This document shows, piece after piece, positions 1-7,895 of a stretch of 64,000 bases of DNA. A program made the translations under genes and the position numbers. Location: assembly GCF_006363895.1 (NCBI RefSeq), contig NZ_CP040953.1; one strand, given 5' to 3'. A model generated the notes under the pieces. That model made no database searches. It was not told the origin of the DNA and saw only the letters and a program-made list of their open reading frames with translations. Each line of letters begins with the position of its first letter. Position 1 is the stretch's first letter. This stretch comes from Methylopumilus universalis (GTDB taxonomy: Bacteria > Pseudomonadota > Gammaproteobacteria > Burkholderiales > Methylophilaceae).

Positions 1-248
1 AAGTTGACCCAGTCTTATTAAGACCTGTTGATGATTTAGAGCTCACAGTGAGATCAGCAAACTGTTTAAAAGCAGAAAATATCTATTACATTGGCGATTT
101 AATTCAACGCAGTGAAAATGAGCTTTTAAAGGCCCCAAATCTTGGAAGGAAATCACTTAACGAGATTAAAGATGTTCTAGCTTCTAAAGGTCTAACTTTA
201 GGAATGAAATTAGAGAATTGGCCTCCAGCAGGTTTAGAAAAAGCGTAA
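1..248 (+). CDS. rpoA: RNA polymerase alpha subunit, C-terminal fragment
   Basis: The 5' part lies outside the window; the reading frame begins at base 3 and ends at the TAA at 246-248. What remains is the alpha C-terminal domain, which binds promoter UP elements and many activators. The canonical DNA-contacting stretch is visible (VRSANCLKAE, then NLGRKSLNEIKDVLASKGL), matching the R265, N268, C269, G296, K298 and S299 region of the E. coli protein, and the ending LENWPP is typical. rplQ follows after 32 bases, the standard end of the alpha operon. Identification is very secure; only the left limit is artificial. Confidence 0.97.
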   Translation, partial: VDPVLLRPVDDLELTVRSANCLKAENIYYIGDLIQRSENELLKAPNLGRKSLNEIKDVLASKGLTLGMKLENWPPAGLEKA

Positions 249-280
249 TCATTAAATAAGAAAAATTTGAGGGTAAGAGT

Positions 281-688
281 ATGCGTCACGCAAATGGTCA
301 TAGAAAACTAAATAGAACGAGCAGTCATCGACAAGCAATGTTGAGAAATATGGCTACTTCTTTGTTAAAAAACGAGATTATTAAAACTACATTACCAAAA
401 GCTAAAGAGCTTAGAAAAGTAGCCGAACCTCTTATTACATTAGCAAAAAATGCAACCTTATCTAATAGACGTCTAGCCTTTAGCCGTTTAAGAGATAGGG
501 ACATTGTCACTAAGTTATTTGCAGAGCTAGGCCCGCGATATAACACAAGAAAAGGTGGCTATTTAAGAATATTGAAGTGTGGCTTCCGAGATGGGGATAA
601 TGCGCCTATGGCTTTTGTTGAGCTTGTAGATAGGCCCATTGTTGAGGTTGCAACACCTGCTCCCAAAGAAGAGGCAGTAGCAGAATAA
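281..688 (+). CDS. rplQ: 50S ribosomal protein L17
   Basis: Large-subunit ribosomal protein of 135 residues, a little longer than the E. coli protein because of a C-terminal tail rich in Ala, Pro and Glu. The N-terminus (MRHANGHRKLNRTSSHRQAM) is the hallmark L17 sequence, and GGYLRILKCGFRDGDNAPMA is the conserved C-terminal core. A strong Shine-Dalgarno (GAGGGTAAG) precedes the ATG. It is the last gene of the rpoA-rplQ operon and is followed by an intrinsic terminator at 711-735. Confidence 0.97.
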   Translation: MRHANGHRKLNRTSSHRQAMLRNMATSLLKNEIIKTTLPKAKELRKVAEPLITLAKNATLSNRRLAFSRLRDRDIVTKLFAELGPRYNTRKGGYLRILKCGFRDGDNAPMAFVELVDRPIVEVATPAPKEEAVAE

Positions 689-710
689 AGTATTATTAGA
701 TAAATAAAAA

Positions 711-735
711 AAGCCAGCTAATGCTGGCTTTTTTT
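711..735. terminator. Bidirectional intrinsic terminator between rplQ and rpmG
   Basis: An 8-bp perfect stem (AAGCCAGC / GCTGGCTT, loop TAAT) is followed by a T run on the plus strand and preceded by an A run, so it can end both the rpoA-rplQ transcript and the converging rpmB-rpmG transcript. Confidence 0.9.
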
Positions 736-758
736 ATTGTCTTTGTTAAAGCTTAAAA

Positions 759-914
759 TTATTTAATTTTTGCTTCTTTATAAACTACATGCTTTCTAAC
801 AACGGGATCAAATTTTTTGATTTCCATTTTATCAGGCATGGTTCTTTTGTTTTTTGTTGTGGTATAGAAATGTCCAGTACCAGCACTAGACTCTAATTTG
901 ATTTTTTCACGCAT
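759..914 (-). CDS. rpmG: 50S ribosomal protein L33
   Basis: A 51-residue protein beginning MREKIKLESSAGTGHFYTT and ending in a short Lys-rich tail (YKEAKIK), the normal size and sequence of bacterial L33. It contains none of the paired zinc-binding cysteines of the C+ form, so it is the zinc-independent type. It lies 9 bases downstream of rpmB and is surely co-transcribed with it, the arrangement also seen in E. coli (rpmBG). The shared terminator at 711-735 ends the transcript. Confidence 0.95.
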   Translation of the reverse strand: MREKIKLESSAGTGHFYTTTKNKRTMPDKMEIKKFDPVVRKHVVYKEAKIK

Positions 915-923
915 ATTTATTCC

Positions 924-1160
924 TTAAATTTTCTGGCCAGCTGCACGCATTTTTTTAACAATAACATCAATGCCTAGCTTGTCGATTGTTCTGAGCGCTG
1001 CATTAGTAATTCTCATTGAAACCCAACGATTCTCGGTCTCAACCCAAAATTTACGGTTTTGTAAATTAGGTAAAAAGCGTCTTTTGGTCTTGTTATTGGC
1101 GTGAGATACGTTGTTTCCAGACATTGGTTTTTTGCCGGTTAATTGACATACGCGAGCCAT
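924..1160 (-). CDS. rpmB: 50S ribosomal protein L28
   Basis: A 78-residue large-subunit protein. The start MARVCQLTGKKPMSGNNVSH and the following NNKTKRRFLPNLQ are diagnostic for L28. A well-formed promoter is seen about 45 bases upstream (1206-1235), so rpmB-rpmG can be expressed apart from the upstream dut and coaBC genes. Length and sequence are ordinary for a proteobacterium. Confidence 0.96.
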   Translation of the reverse strand: MARVCQLTGKKPMSGNNVSHANNKTKRRFLPNLQNRKFWVETENRWVSMRITNAALRTIDKLGIDVIVKKMRAAGQKI

Positions 1161-1205
1161 AATTTAAATCCTTTATTTGTTACAATAATTTCGAAAAAGA
1201 GTGCT

Positions 1206-1235
1206 ATTAAACCACATAACCCACTGTCTTTTCAA
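1206..1235 (-). promoter_or_regulatory. Candidate sigma-70 promoter of rpmB-rpmG
   Basis: On the minus strand a TTGAAA -35 box (1230-1235) is separated by 18 bases from TTTAAT (1206-1211), which is preceded by the extended -10 dinucleotide TG one base upstream. It sits in the 84-base gap between dut and rpmB and points at rpmB. Confidence 0.5.
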
Positions 1236-1244
1236 GTGAATTCG

Positions 1245-1697
1245 TTAGTTTTTACCTGTACTTCCAAAGCCGCCCTCACCTCGTTCTGTCTCAGGAAATT
1301 CGGCTACAAGGTTAAATTTAGCCTGGATAACCGGCAGGATGACTAGTTGTGCGATACGCTCCATAGGGTTGAGTAGAAAGGCGTTCTCGCCACGATTCCA
1401 GCAAGAAACTAGCAATTGACCTTGGTAGTCTGAGTCTATTAAGCCTACCAAATTACCTAAAACGATACCATGTTTATGCCCTAAGCCCGACCTAGGAAGG
1501 ATAAGCGCTGCATAAGCAGGATCCTTAATAAATATTGAAATACCAGTGGGTATAAGAAATGTTTCACCTGGATTAATCGTTTGTATATGCTCGGTACATG
1601 CTCTTAAATCAAGACCTGCTGAACCCGGCGATGCATAATTAGGCAGCATTTCTTCGATTCGCTTATCCAAAATTTTAAAATCAATTATTAGGCTCAT
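1245..1697 (-). CDS. dut: Deoxyuridine 5'-triphosphate nucleotidohydrolase
   Basis: Hydrolyses dUTP to dUMP and pyrophosphate, keeping uracil out of DNA and supplying thymidylate synthesis. At 150 residues it is a standard homotrimeric dUTPase. The five-motif pattern is visible: SAGLDLRA (motif 1), PRSGLGHKHGI (motif 2), GLIDSDYQGQL (motif 3, with the catalytic Asp), RIAQLVILPV (motif 4) and the Gly-rich RGEGGFGSTGKN tail (motif 5) that closes over the substrate. It starts one base after the coaBC stop, so the two genes form an operon, as in many proteobacteria. Confidence 0.96.
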   Translation of the reverse strand: MSLIIDFKILDKRIEEMLPNYASPGSAGLDLRACTEHIQTINPGETFLIPTGISIFIKDPAYAALILPRSGLGHKHGIVLGNLVGLIDSDYQGQLLVSCWNRGENAFLLNPMERIAQLVILPVIQAKFNLVAEFPETERGEGGFGSTGKN

Positions 1698-1698
1698 T

Positions 1699-2880
1699 TT
1701 ATTTGTCCGAATTTATGCGATGGGCTATTTCTTTTAAGATAACTTTTGCTGCAACTATTTTATTTGATTTTGGCACATCAATAACATCGTTTTTGCTAAT
1801 TATGGAAACTTTAGTATCTTGTAAGCCCATAGATTCATGAATTAAATTTGCCACAATTAAATCCAAATTTTTCGTCTTTAGTTTCTTTTGTGCATTTTCA
1901 ATAAGATTTTCACTTTCTGCAGCAAAGCCTACTTTAAAAATTTTATTTTTAGATAACCCCACTTCTTTCAGAATGTCTATTGTAGGCTTGAGTTGAAGTG
2001 TCATATCTAAATTATTTTTTTTCAATTTCCCATTAAATATTTCTTTAGGCGTGTAATCAGAAACGGCTGCAACACTTATAAAAATATCTTGGTCATTGAT
2101 ATGCTGAAGGACAGCTTTATGCATCGAATGCGCATCTCTCGCATCAATCACATTTATATTTTCTGAAAAATCTTGATTGCCTGACGTGATTACAGTGACT
2201 AATGCGCCCATAGATTCTGCAGTATTGGCAATTGCAGAGCCCATATTGCCAGAGCTAAGATTTGTAATAGCTCTTACGTCATCTATCATTTCAATTGTGC
2301 CACCAGACGTTATTAATATTTTTTTGTTTTTGAGGATTTTAGGCGTGAGATGATTTTGAATTGATCTGAACAATTCTTCAGTATCTATCATTCTTCCAAG
2401 CCCTATATCACCGCAAGCCTGAGCCCCTGAATCGGGACCAAAAAATAACACACCATCTTTTTTTAATTGTGAAACATTACGTTGGGTAGCTTCATTGGCC
2501 CACATACGAATATTCATGGCAGGAGCAACGGCAATCGGACAAGCTCTTGCTAAGCACAAAGACGATAAAAGGTCATCAGCAAAACCATGCGTTAATTTGG
2601 CTAAGAAATTAGCGCTGGCAGGTGCAATAAGAATGAGATCGTAATCTCTTGATAGCTCTATGTGAGACATCCCATTATTAGCATTACTTTTCCATAAACT
2701 TGTTAAAACTTCTTTGCCTGAAAGAGCCTGAAATGTAAGAGGTGTTATGAAATGACACGCAGATTCAGTCATCACAATTTGAACATCGAAATCATTTTTA
2801 ACAAGAAGACGAGTTAATTCAGCTGCTTTATATGCAGCTATACCCCCTGTAACGCCGATGATTATTTTATTAGATGCCAA
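1699..2880 (-). CDS. coaBC: Bifunctional phosphopantothenoylcysteine decarboxylase / phosphopantothenate-cysteine ligase
   Basis: Catalyses two consecutive steps of coenzyme A synthesis. The N-terminal half is the FMN-dependent CoaC decarboxylase: flavoprotein start GVTGGIAAYKAAEL, the APAMNIRMW motif and the active-site cysteine in ACGDIGLGRM. The C-terminal half is the CTP-dependent CoaB ligase (ITSGGTIEMIDDVRAITN, SSGNMGSA, AAVSDY). At 393 residues it is full length and unsplit. It heads the coaBC-dut arrangement and is divergent from cstA across 139 bases. Confidence 0.96.
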   Translation of the reverse strand: MASNKIIIGVTGGIAAYKAAELTRLLVKNDFDVQIVMTESACHFITPLTFQALSGKEVLTSLWKSNANNGMSHIELSRDYDLILIAPASANFLAKLTHGFADDLLSSLCLARACPIAVAPAMNIRMWANEATQRNVSQLKKDGVLFFGPDSGAQACGDIGLGRMIDTEELFRSIQNHLTPKILKNKKILITSGGTIEMIDDVRAITNLSSGNMGSAIANTAESMGALVTVITSGNQDFSENINVIDARDAHSMHKAVLQHINDQDIFISVAAVSDYTPKEIFNGKLKKNNLDMTLQLKPTIDILKEVGLSKNKIFKVGFAAESENLIENAQKKLKTKNLDLIVANLIHESMGLQDTKVSIISKNDVIDVPKSNKIVAAKVILKEIAHRINSDK

Positions 2881-3019
2881 GATAAGATTTACGCAGTCGA
2901 GATGAATTTAGTTATTTTAATTTTTATTAATTGCATATAATTAATAGATTGAATGGGAAGTCAGTATATCAAAGATATATAAGGCAATAAATTAATTTAG
3001 ATATCAGATTGGATACATT

Positions 3020-5020
3020 GTGATTAAAAAATATTTTAAAAATATAGTTTGGATTCTTCTTGCTTTATTGGGGGCTTTAGCATTTTCAACAATTGCACTG
3101 AGCCGCAATGAGAGTATCAACGCCGTTTGGTTTATTACGGCTGCTGTATGCATATACATGATTGCTTATAGATTCTACGCAAGCTGGATTGCAGCAAAAG
3201 TTCTAGTCATTGACGAGCATAGAAAAACACCAGCTCTAAGACTGCAAAATGACAAAGATTTTATTCCTACAGATAAGTGGATTGTATTCGGCCACCATTT
3301 TGCTGCGATTGCTGGACCAGGTCCTTTGGTTGGTCCTACGTTAGCAGCCCAGTTTGGTTATCTTCCTGGCATGTTATGGATTTTAATAGGCGCTGTATTA
3401 GGAGGTGCTGTTCAAGATATGACCACATTATTTTTTTCGACGAGACGCAACGGAAAAAGTTTAGGACAAATGGCAAGGGATGAGATTGGTGTAATTGGTG
3501 GAACTGCTTCATTGATTGGCACATTTTTAATCATGGTTATTTTGATTGCTGTTTTAGGGTTGGTAGTTGTAAATGCTATGAAGCATAGCCCTTGGGCAAC
3601 GTCGACAGTTGCCGCAACAATACCTATCGCAATTTTTATTGGGATTTATTTAAGGTCTATCAGGACAGGTAGAGTCCTTGAGGCCTCATTAATTGGATTC
3701 GGATTATTACTTTTGGCCGTTTTTGCTGGAGGATTAATTGACCATTCCCAGACGCTACGAACTTATTTTGATCATGATAGTTTGACGTTGGCATGGGCTA
3801 TTATTTTTTACGGCTTTGCAGCAGCAGTGCTTCCAGTTTGGCTTTTGCTAGCGCCAAGAGACTATCTATCGACATTTGTAAAATTAGGTACAGTGATTGT
3901 TTTAGCGGTTGCGATTATAACCCTGCAACCAGAAATAAAAATGCCAGCCCTGACCCAGTTTACAGACGGTACAGGCCCTATTTTTGGTGGCAGTCTATTT
4001 CCTTTTGTTTTTATTACCATCGCGTGTGGATCAATTTCTGGATTCCACTCTTTAATAGCTTCAGGCACAACACCTAAACTATTGGACAATGAAAAATATA
4101 TTCCAATGATTGGATATGGCGCGATGCTTTTAGAATCTTTCGTAGCTATTATGGCCTTAATAGCAGCAACAGTATTGGAACCAGGCATCTTTTTTGCAAT
4201 TAATAGCCCTGCGGGAGTTGTTGGATCAGAAGCTGTCGATGCCATTCAAAAAATAAACTCATGGGGATTTAAAGTGACAGTTGAGGAAATGGAATTGCTT
4301 GCAAAAAATATGGGTGAAACATCACTTTTTGCTAGAACAGGCGGAGCCCCTTCATTAGCCGTGGGTATGGCAAATATATTTGGCAAGGCATTTGGTACAA
4401 ACTTATTAGCGATGTGGTATCACTTTGCCATCATGTTTGAGGCAATATTTATTCTCACTACATTAGATGCAGGCACTCGTGTTGGAAGATTTATGTTACA
4501 GGATATGATTGGCAATATTTACCCGAAGTTTGGTCAAACTTCATGGATGCCATCAATTATTTTAAGTAGTGCAATCGTTGTAAGCTGTTGGGGGTATTTT
4601 TTATATATTGGCGTGATAGATCCTAATGGCGGTGTAAATATTCTGTGGCCTTTATTTGGTATTGCGAATCAAATGTTGGCAGCGATTGCATTATCTGTAG
4701 GCACTGGCATTCTTATTAAATCGAACAAATTAAAATACGCTTGGGTCACTGGACTCCCTTTAATTTGGTTAATTATTGTGACCACTACTGCTGCTTATCA
4801 GAAAATATTTAGTCAAGATATTAGAGTTGGATTTCTAGCAGCAGCTAGAAATCTGACAGATAAAATAAATACAGGGCTCATCGAGGACAGTAAAATTTCC
4901 ATTACTCATCAGCTAATTTTTAATCAAAAACTAGATGCTTTTATTACTCTCTTCTTGCTTATTATTTTGTGGACAGTAGTGATTGATATGTTAAGAATCT
5001 CATTTTTCAAAAAGAATTAA
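3020..5020 (+). CDS. cstA: CstA-family carbon starvation transporter
   Basis: A large inner-membrane protein (666 residues, many hydrophobic segments) related to E. coli CstA and BtsT, which import peptides and pyruvate. Conserved stretches include the PTDK..VFGHHFAAIAGPGPLVGP block near residue 90, GAVQD near 135, LPVWLLLAPRDYLSTF and ITIACGSISGFH. The start is a GTG at 3020 in phase with the conserved N-terminus; no better ATG exists upstream. A YbdD-type gene follows after 6 bases, the usual partner of cstA-family genes. The exact substrate cannot be told from sequence. Confidence 0.93.
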   Translation: MIKKYFKNIVWILLALLGALAFSTIALSRNESINAVWFITAAVCIYMIAYRFYASWIAAKVLVIDEHRKTPALRLQNDKDFIPTDKWIVFGHHFAAIAGPGPLVGPTLAAQFGYLPGMLWILIGAVLGGAVQDMTTLFFSTRRNGKSLGQMARDEIGVIGGTASLIGTFLIMVILIAVLGLVVVNAMKHSPWATSTVAATIPIAIFIGIYLRSIRTGRVLEASLIGFGLLLLAVFAGGLIDHSQTLRTYFDHDSLTLAWAIIFYGFAAAVLPVWLLLAPRDYLSTFVKLGTVIVLAVAIITLQPEIKMPALTQFTDGTGPIFGGSLFPFVFITIACGSISGFHSLIASGTTPKLLDNEKYIPMIGYGAMLLESFVAIMALIAATVLEPGIFFAINSPAGVVGSEAVDAIQKINSWGFKVTVEEMELLAKNMGETSLFARTGGAPSLAVGMANIFGKAFGTNLLAMWYHFAIMFEAIFILTTLDAGTRVGRFMLQDMIGNIYPKFGQTSWMPSIILSSAIVVSCWGYFLYIGVIDPNGGVNILWPLFGIANQMLAAIALSVGTGILIKSNKLKYAWVTGLPLIWLIIVTTTAAYQKIFSQDIRVGFLAAARNLTDKINTGLIEDSKISITHQLIFNQKLDAFITLFLLIILWTVVIDMLRISFFKKN

Positions 5021-5026
5021 TAAGCC

Positions 5027-5206
5027 ATGCTAAGAGCAATTAAATTAATGTATGCATTTTTACGCAGATTATCAGGAGATGATCTCTATGATCTTTATTT
5101 ATTGAATCATAAGCGATGTTTAAAAAAACATAAGCTCATGAGTAAAAAGAATTTTTATCAAGCAACGCTTGATAAAAAATGGAGCGGTATAAAACGTTGT
5201 TGTTAG
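5027..5206 (+). CDS. YbdD/YjiX family small protein (DUF466)
   Basis: A 59-residue protein immediately downstream of cstA. Recognition rests on the C-terminus (KRCC, as in the RCC ending of E. coli YbdD), on the YDLYLLNH segment corresponding to the family's Tyr/His-rich motif, and on position, because this family almost always follows CstA-type transporters. Its molecular role is unproven; an accessory role in transporter function is commonly supposed. It has only a weak ribosome-binding site and may be translationally coupled to cstA. Its stop codon overlaps the stop of convergent lgt (shared TTAG, 5203-5206), and the gene holds a perfect 12-bp inverted repeat. Confidence 0.85.
   Translation: MLRAIKLMYAFLRRLSGDDLYDLYLLNHKRCLKKHKLMSKKNFYQATLDKKWSGIKRCC
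5152..5178. repeat. Perfect 12-bp inverted repeat inside ybdD
   Basis: Arms 5152-5163 (TTTTTATCAAGC) and 5167-5178 (GCTTGATAAAAA) surround a 3-base loop. In RNA of either strand this forms a tight hairpin. On the minus strand it is followed by a T-rich stretch (TTCTTTTT), so it may end lgt transcription 25-50 bases past the lgt stop, inside the opposing gene. The repeat itself is read directly; the terminator role is inference. Confidence 0.75.
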
Positions 5207-5970
5207 CTTTTTTTAAACAAATAAATGCCAGCAATGAGCATTGGAATAGACAGCCACTGACCCATAGAAAGATTAAGGAATAGCAGCCCTAGGAAATGAT
5301 CAGGCTCTCTTGTAAATTCAATTAAAAATCTAAAAGTTCCGTACAGTATCAAAAAAACAGCAGATATCTGACCCGTCTCCCTTTTTTGTTTTGAATATAA
5401 CCAAAGCGCTATCAATAGAATAAAACCTTCAAAAAAGCTTTCGTAAAGTTGAGAAGGGTGTCTTGGTATGCTGTCCACATTAGGAAAGATCATGCCTAAG
5501 AAAAATTGTGTGGGTCTTCCCCATAGTTCTGCATTAATAAAATTTCCAATTCGACCAAATGCAAGCCCAAGAGGAACTAAAGGTGCAATGAAATCTAAAA
5601 CTGATAGCAAAGATACTTTATATTTTTTAGCCAAAAGTATCATGGCAATAACTACACCTAAAAATCCCCCATGGAATGACATGCCACCTTTCCATAATGC
5701 AATGATCTCGGTCGGATCTTGAACATAGTATTGCAGTTGATAAAATAAGATATAACCTAATCGACCGCCTGCAATAACGCCAATAGCACCATAAAAAAAA
5801 GCATCATCCAACATTTTTTCATTCCAGGATAACCATGGACGCGTTCTGATTTGAACTTTACCTAATTGAAGAAATCCCACAAAAGCCAAAAGATACATAA
5901 TTCCGTACCAATGAATTTGAAACGGTCCAAGATTAACTGCTACAGGGTCTATTTGGGGATGAATAAGCAT
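5203..5970 (-). CDS. lgt: Prolipoprotein diacylglyceryl transferase
   Basis: Inner-membrane enzyme that moves a diacylglyceryl group from phosphatidylglycerol to the lipobox cysteine of prolipoproteins, the first step of lipoprotein maturation. At 255 residues with about seven hydrophobic segments it has normal size. The Lgt signature is clear: GGRLGYILFY, then MSFHGGFLGV, and AFGRIGNFINAELWGRPT, which contains the essential His and the Arg-Gly-Asn signature. It is divergent from ilvD over 63 bases. The start lacks a visible Shine-Dalgarno, and a perfect TATAAT sits only 12 bases upstream. Confidence 0.96.
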   Translation of the reverse strand: MLIHPQIDPVAVNLGPFQIHWYGIMYLLAFVGFLQLGKVQIRTRPWLSWNEKMLDDAFFYGAIGVIAGGRLGYILFYQLQYYVQDPTEIIALWKGGMSFHGGFLGVVIAMILLAKKYKVSLLSVLDFIAPLVPLGLAFGRIGNFINAELWGRPTQFFLGMIFPNVDSIPRHPSQLYESFFEGFILLIALWLYSKQKRETGQISAVFLILYGTFRFLIEFTREPDHFLGLLFLNLSMGQWLSIPMLIAGIYLFKKS

Positions 5971-5982
5971 AAGTTTATTGTC

Positions 5983-5988
5983 ATTATA
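5983..5988 (-). promoter_or_regulatory. Candidate -10 box for lgt
   Basis: A perfect TATAAT on the minus strand ends 12 bases before the lgt ATG. If it is used, transcription would begin about six bases before the start codon, giving a nearly leaderless mRNA. No convincing -35 box is seen at the usual spacing. Confidence 0.35.
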
Positions 5989-6033
5989 AGTTAAAATAAT
6001 TGTTTAAATTGATTGTAATTTTAAGAGGTCATT

Positions 6034-7887
6034 ATGCCCGTATATCGCTCTAAAACGACTACTCATGGCAGGAATCAAGCTGGTGCCCGCGCACTCTGGC
6101 GTGCCACAGGCATGAAGGATGGTGATTTTACAAAGCCAATTATTGCAGTTTGTAATTCATTTACACAATTTGTTCCAGGGCATGTTCATTTAAAAGATAT
6201 AGGACAGCTTGTAGCAAGAGAAATTGAAAAACACGGCGGTGTTGCAAAAGAGTTTAATACCATCGCAGTAGATGATGGGATAGCTATGGGGCATGACGGA
6301 ATGTTATACAGCCTTCCAAGCCGAGATCTAATTGCGGATAGCGTCGAGTATATGGTTAATGCTCACTGTGCAGATGCCATTGTTTGTATATCTAATTGCG
6401 ATAAGATAACGCCCGGTATGCTTATGGCAGCCCTAAGAATTAATATTCCCGTAGTCTTTGTTTCAGGTGGCCCTATGGAAGCGGGTAAGGTCAATTGGAA
6501 TAATGAAATCAAAAAATTAGATTTAGTGGATGCAATTGTTGCTGGCGCCGACCCGAAAGTATCTGATAAAAATTCTGATGAAATCGAACGGTCAGCATGT
6601 CCAACATGCGGTTCTTGTTCAGGCATGTTTACAGCAAATTCAATGAACTGTTTAACCGAAGCCTTAGGATTAAGTCTGCCCGGAAATGGAAGTACTCTAG
6701 CTACGCATGCAGCTAGAAAAAAATTATTTCAAGAGGCTGGAAGAGTTATTGTTGATTTAGCGAAGCGATATTACGAAGGTGAAGATGAAAGTGCATTACC
6801 TAGAAATATTGCAAGTTTTAAAGCTTTTGAAAATGCAATGACTTTAGATGTGTCTATGGGAGGCTCAACAAATACGGTTCTTCATTTGCTTGCGGCAGCT
6901 CACGAGGCTAAAGTAAATTTCACGATGAAAGATATAGATCGCATTTCAAGAAAAGTGCCTTGCTTAGCAAAAGTAGCGCCTGCCACAGATAAGTTTCATA
7001 TGGAAGATGTTCATAGAGCAGGGGGTGTGATGGGTATTTTAGGAGAACTTGACCGTGCAACTCTAATTCATAGAGATGTTCCAACTGTCCATTCAAAAAG
7101 TTTAGGCGAAGCAATAGACCATTGGGATATTGTGACGACCAAAAATGAAGAAGTTAAAAACTTTTATCGTGCAGCTCCAGGAGGCATACCTACTACAATC
7201 GCATTTAGTCAAAGTATGCTCTACCCAACCTTAGATGATGATAGAACTGCTGGTTGTATTAGAAATAAGGAAAATGCTTATAGCCAAGATGGCGGACTAG
7301 CAGTTTTGTTTGGAAATATTGCACTTAATGGCTGCATTGTTAAAACAGCAGGTGTTGATGAGGGGATTTTAAAATTCAAAGGACGCGCGCGTATTTTTGA
7401 ATCACAAGATGAGGCTGTAGAAGCTATTTTGGGGGATAAGATTATTGCAGGTGATGTTGTTGTCATCACATATGAAGGGCCAAGAGGTGGGCCTGGCATG
7501 CAAGAAATGCTCTATCCAACTGCCTATCTAAAATCGAAAGACCTCGGTAAGGTTTGTGCTCTTTTAACTGATGGTAGATTTTCTGGTGGAACTTCAGGGC
7601 TGAGTATTGGACATGTATCACCTGAGGCTGCTGAGCATGGCGAGATCGCATTAATTGAAGAGAATGATCAGATTGAAATCGACATCCCAAATCGAACAAT
7701 TAATTTAATGATTGATGATGCAACTCTGATTCAAAGAAAAAATAAGATGAATGCCAAGGGCAAGAATGCTTGGAAACCTAAACCAAGAACAAGAAAAGTT
7801 TCTCAAGCATTAAGAGCTTACGCATTGATGACCACAAGCGCAGATAAAGGTGCTATTCGTGACATTTCAAAGTTAGAGGAAATTTAA
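6034..7887 (+). CDS. ilvD: Dihydroxy-acid dehydratase
   Basis: Dehydrates 2,3-dihydroxy-isovalerate and 2,3-dihydroxy-3-methylvalerate to the 2-keto acids, the third common step of valine and isoleucine synthesis and the source of ketoisovalerate for leucine and pantothenate. It has 617 residues, as in E. coli. Cluster-binding cysteines appear in SNCDKITPGM (about residue 122) and CPTCGSCSGMFTANSMNC (about 189-206), and the C-terminus has the DGRFSGG motif. A good Shine-Dalgarno (AAGAGG) precedes the ATG. The next gene starts 8 bases after the stop. Confidence 0.97.
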   Translation: MPVYRSKTTTHGRNQAGARALWRATGMKDGDFTKPIIAVCNSFTQFVPGHVHLKDIGQLVAREIEKHGGVAKEFNTIAVDDGIAMGHDGMLYSLPSRDLIADSVEYMVNAHCADAIVCISNCDKITPGMLMAALRINIPVVFVSGGPMEAGKVNWNNEIKKLDLVDAIVAGADPKVSDKNSDEIERSACPTCGSCSGMFTANSMNCLTEALGLSLPGNGSTLATHAARKKLFQEAGRVIVDLAKRYYEGEDESALPRNIASFKAFENAMTLDVSMGGSTNTVLHLLAAAHEAKVNFTMKDIDRISRKVPCLAKVAPATDKFHMEDVHRAGGVMGILGELDRATLIHRDVPTVHSKSLGEAIDHWDIVTTKNEEVKNFYRAAPGGIPTTIAFSQSMLYPTLDDDRTAGCIRNKENAYSQDGGLAVLFGNIALNGCIVKTAGVDEGILKFKGRARIFESQDEAVEAILGDKIIAGDVVVITYEGPRGGPGMQEMLYPTAYLKSKDLGKVCALLTDGRFSGGTSGLSIGHVSPEAAEHGEIALIEENDQIEIDIPNRTINLMIDDATLIQRKNKMNAKGKNAWKPKPRTRKVSQALRAYALMTTSADKGAIRDISKLEEI

Positions 7888-7895
7888 TTTTTAAA

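Noticed and set aside
3862..4245. 127-codon open frame antisense to cstA
   Set aside because: It lies wholly inside the well-conserved cstA gene, has no ribosome-binding site and its translation shows no family features; it is a mirror of codon bias.
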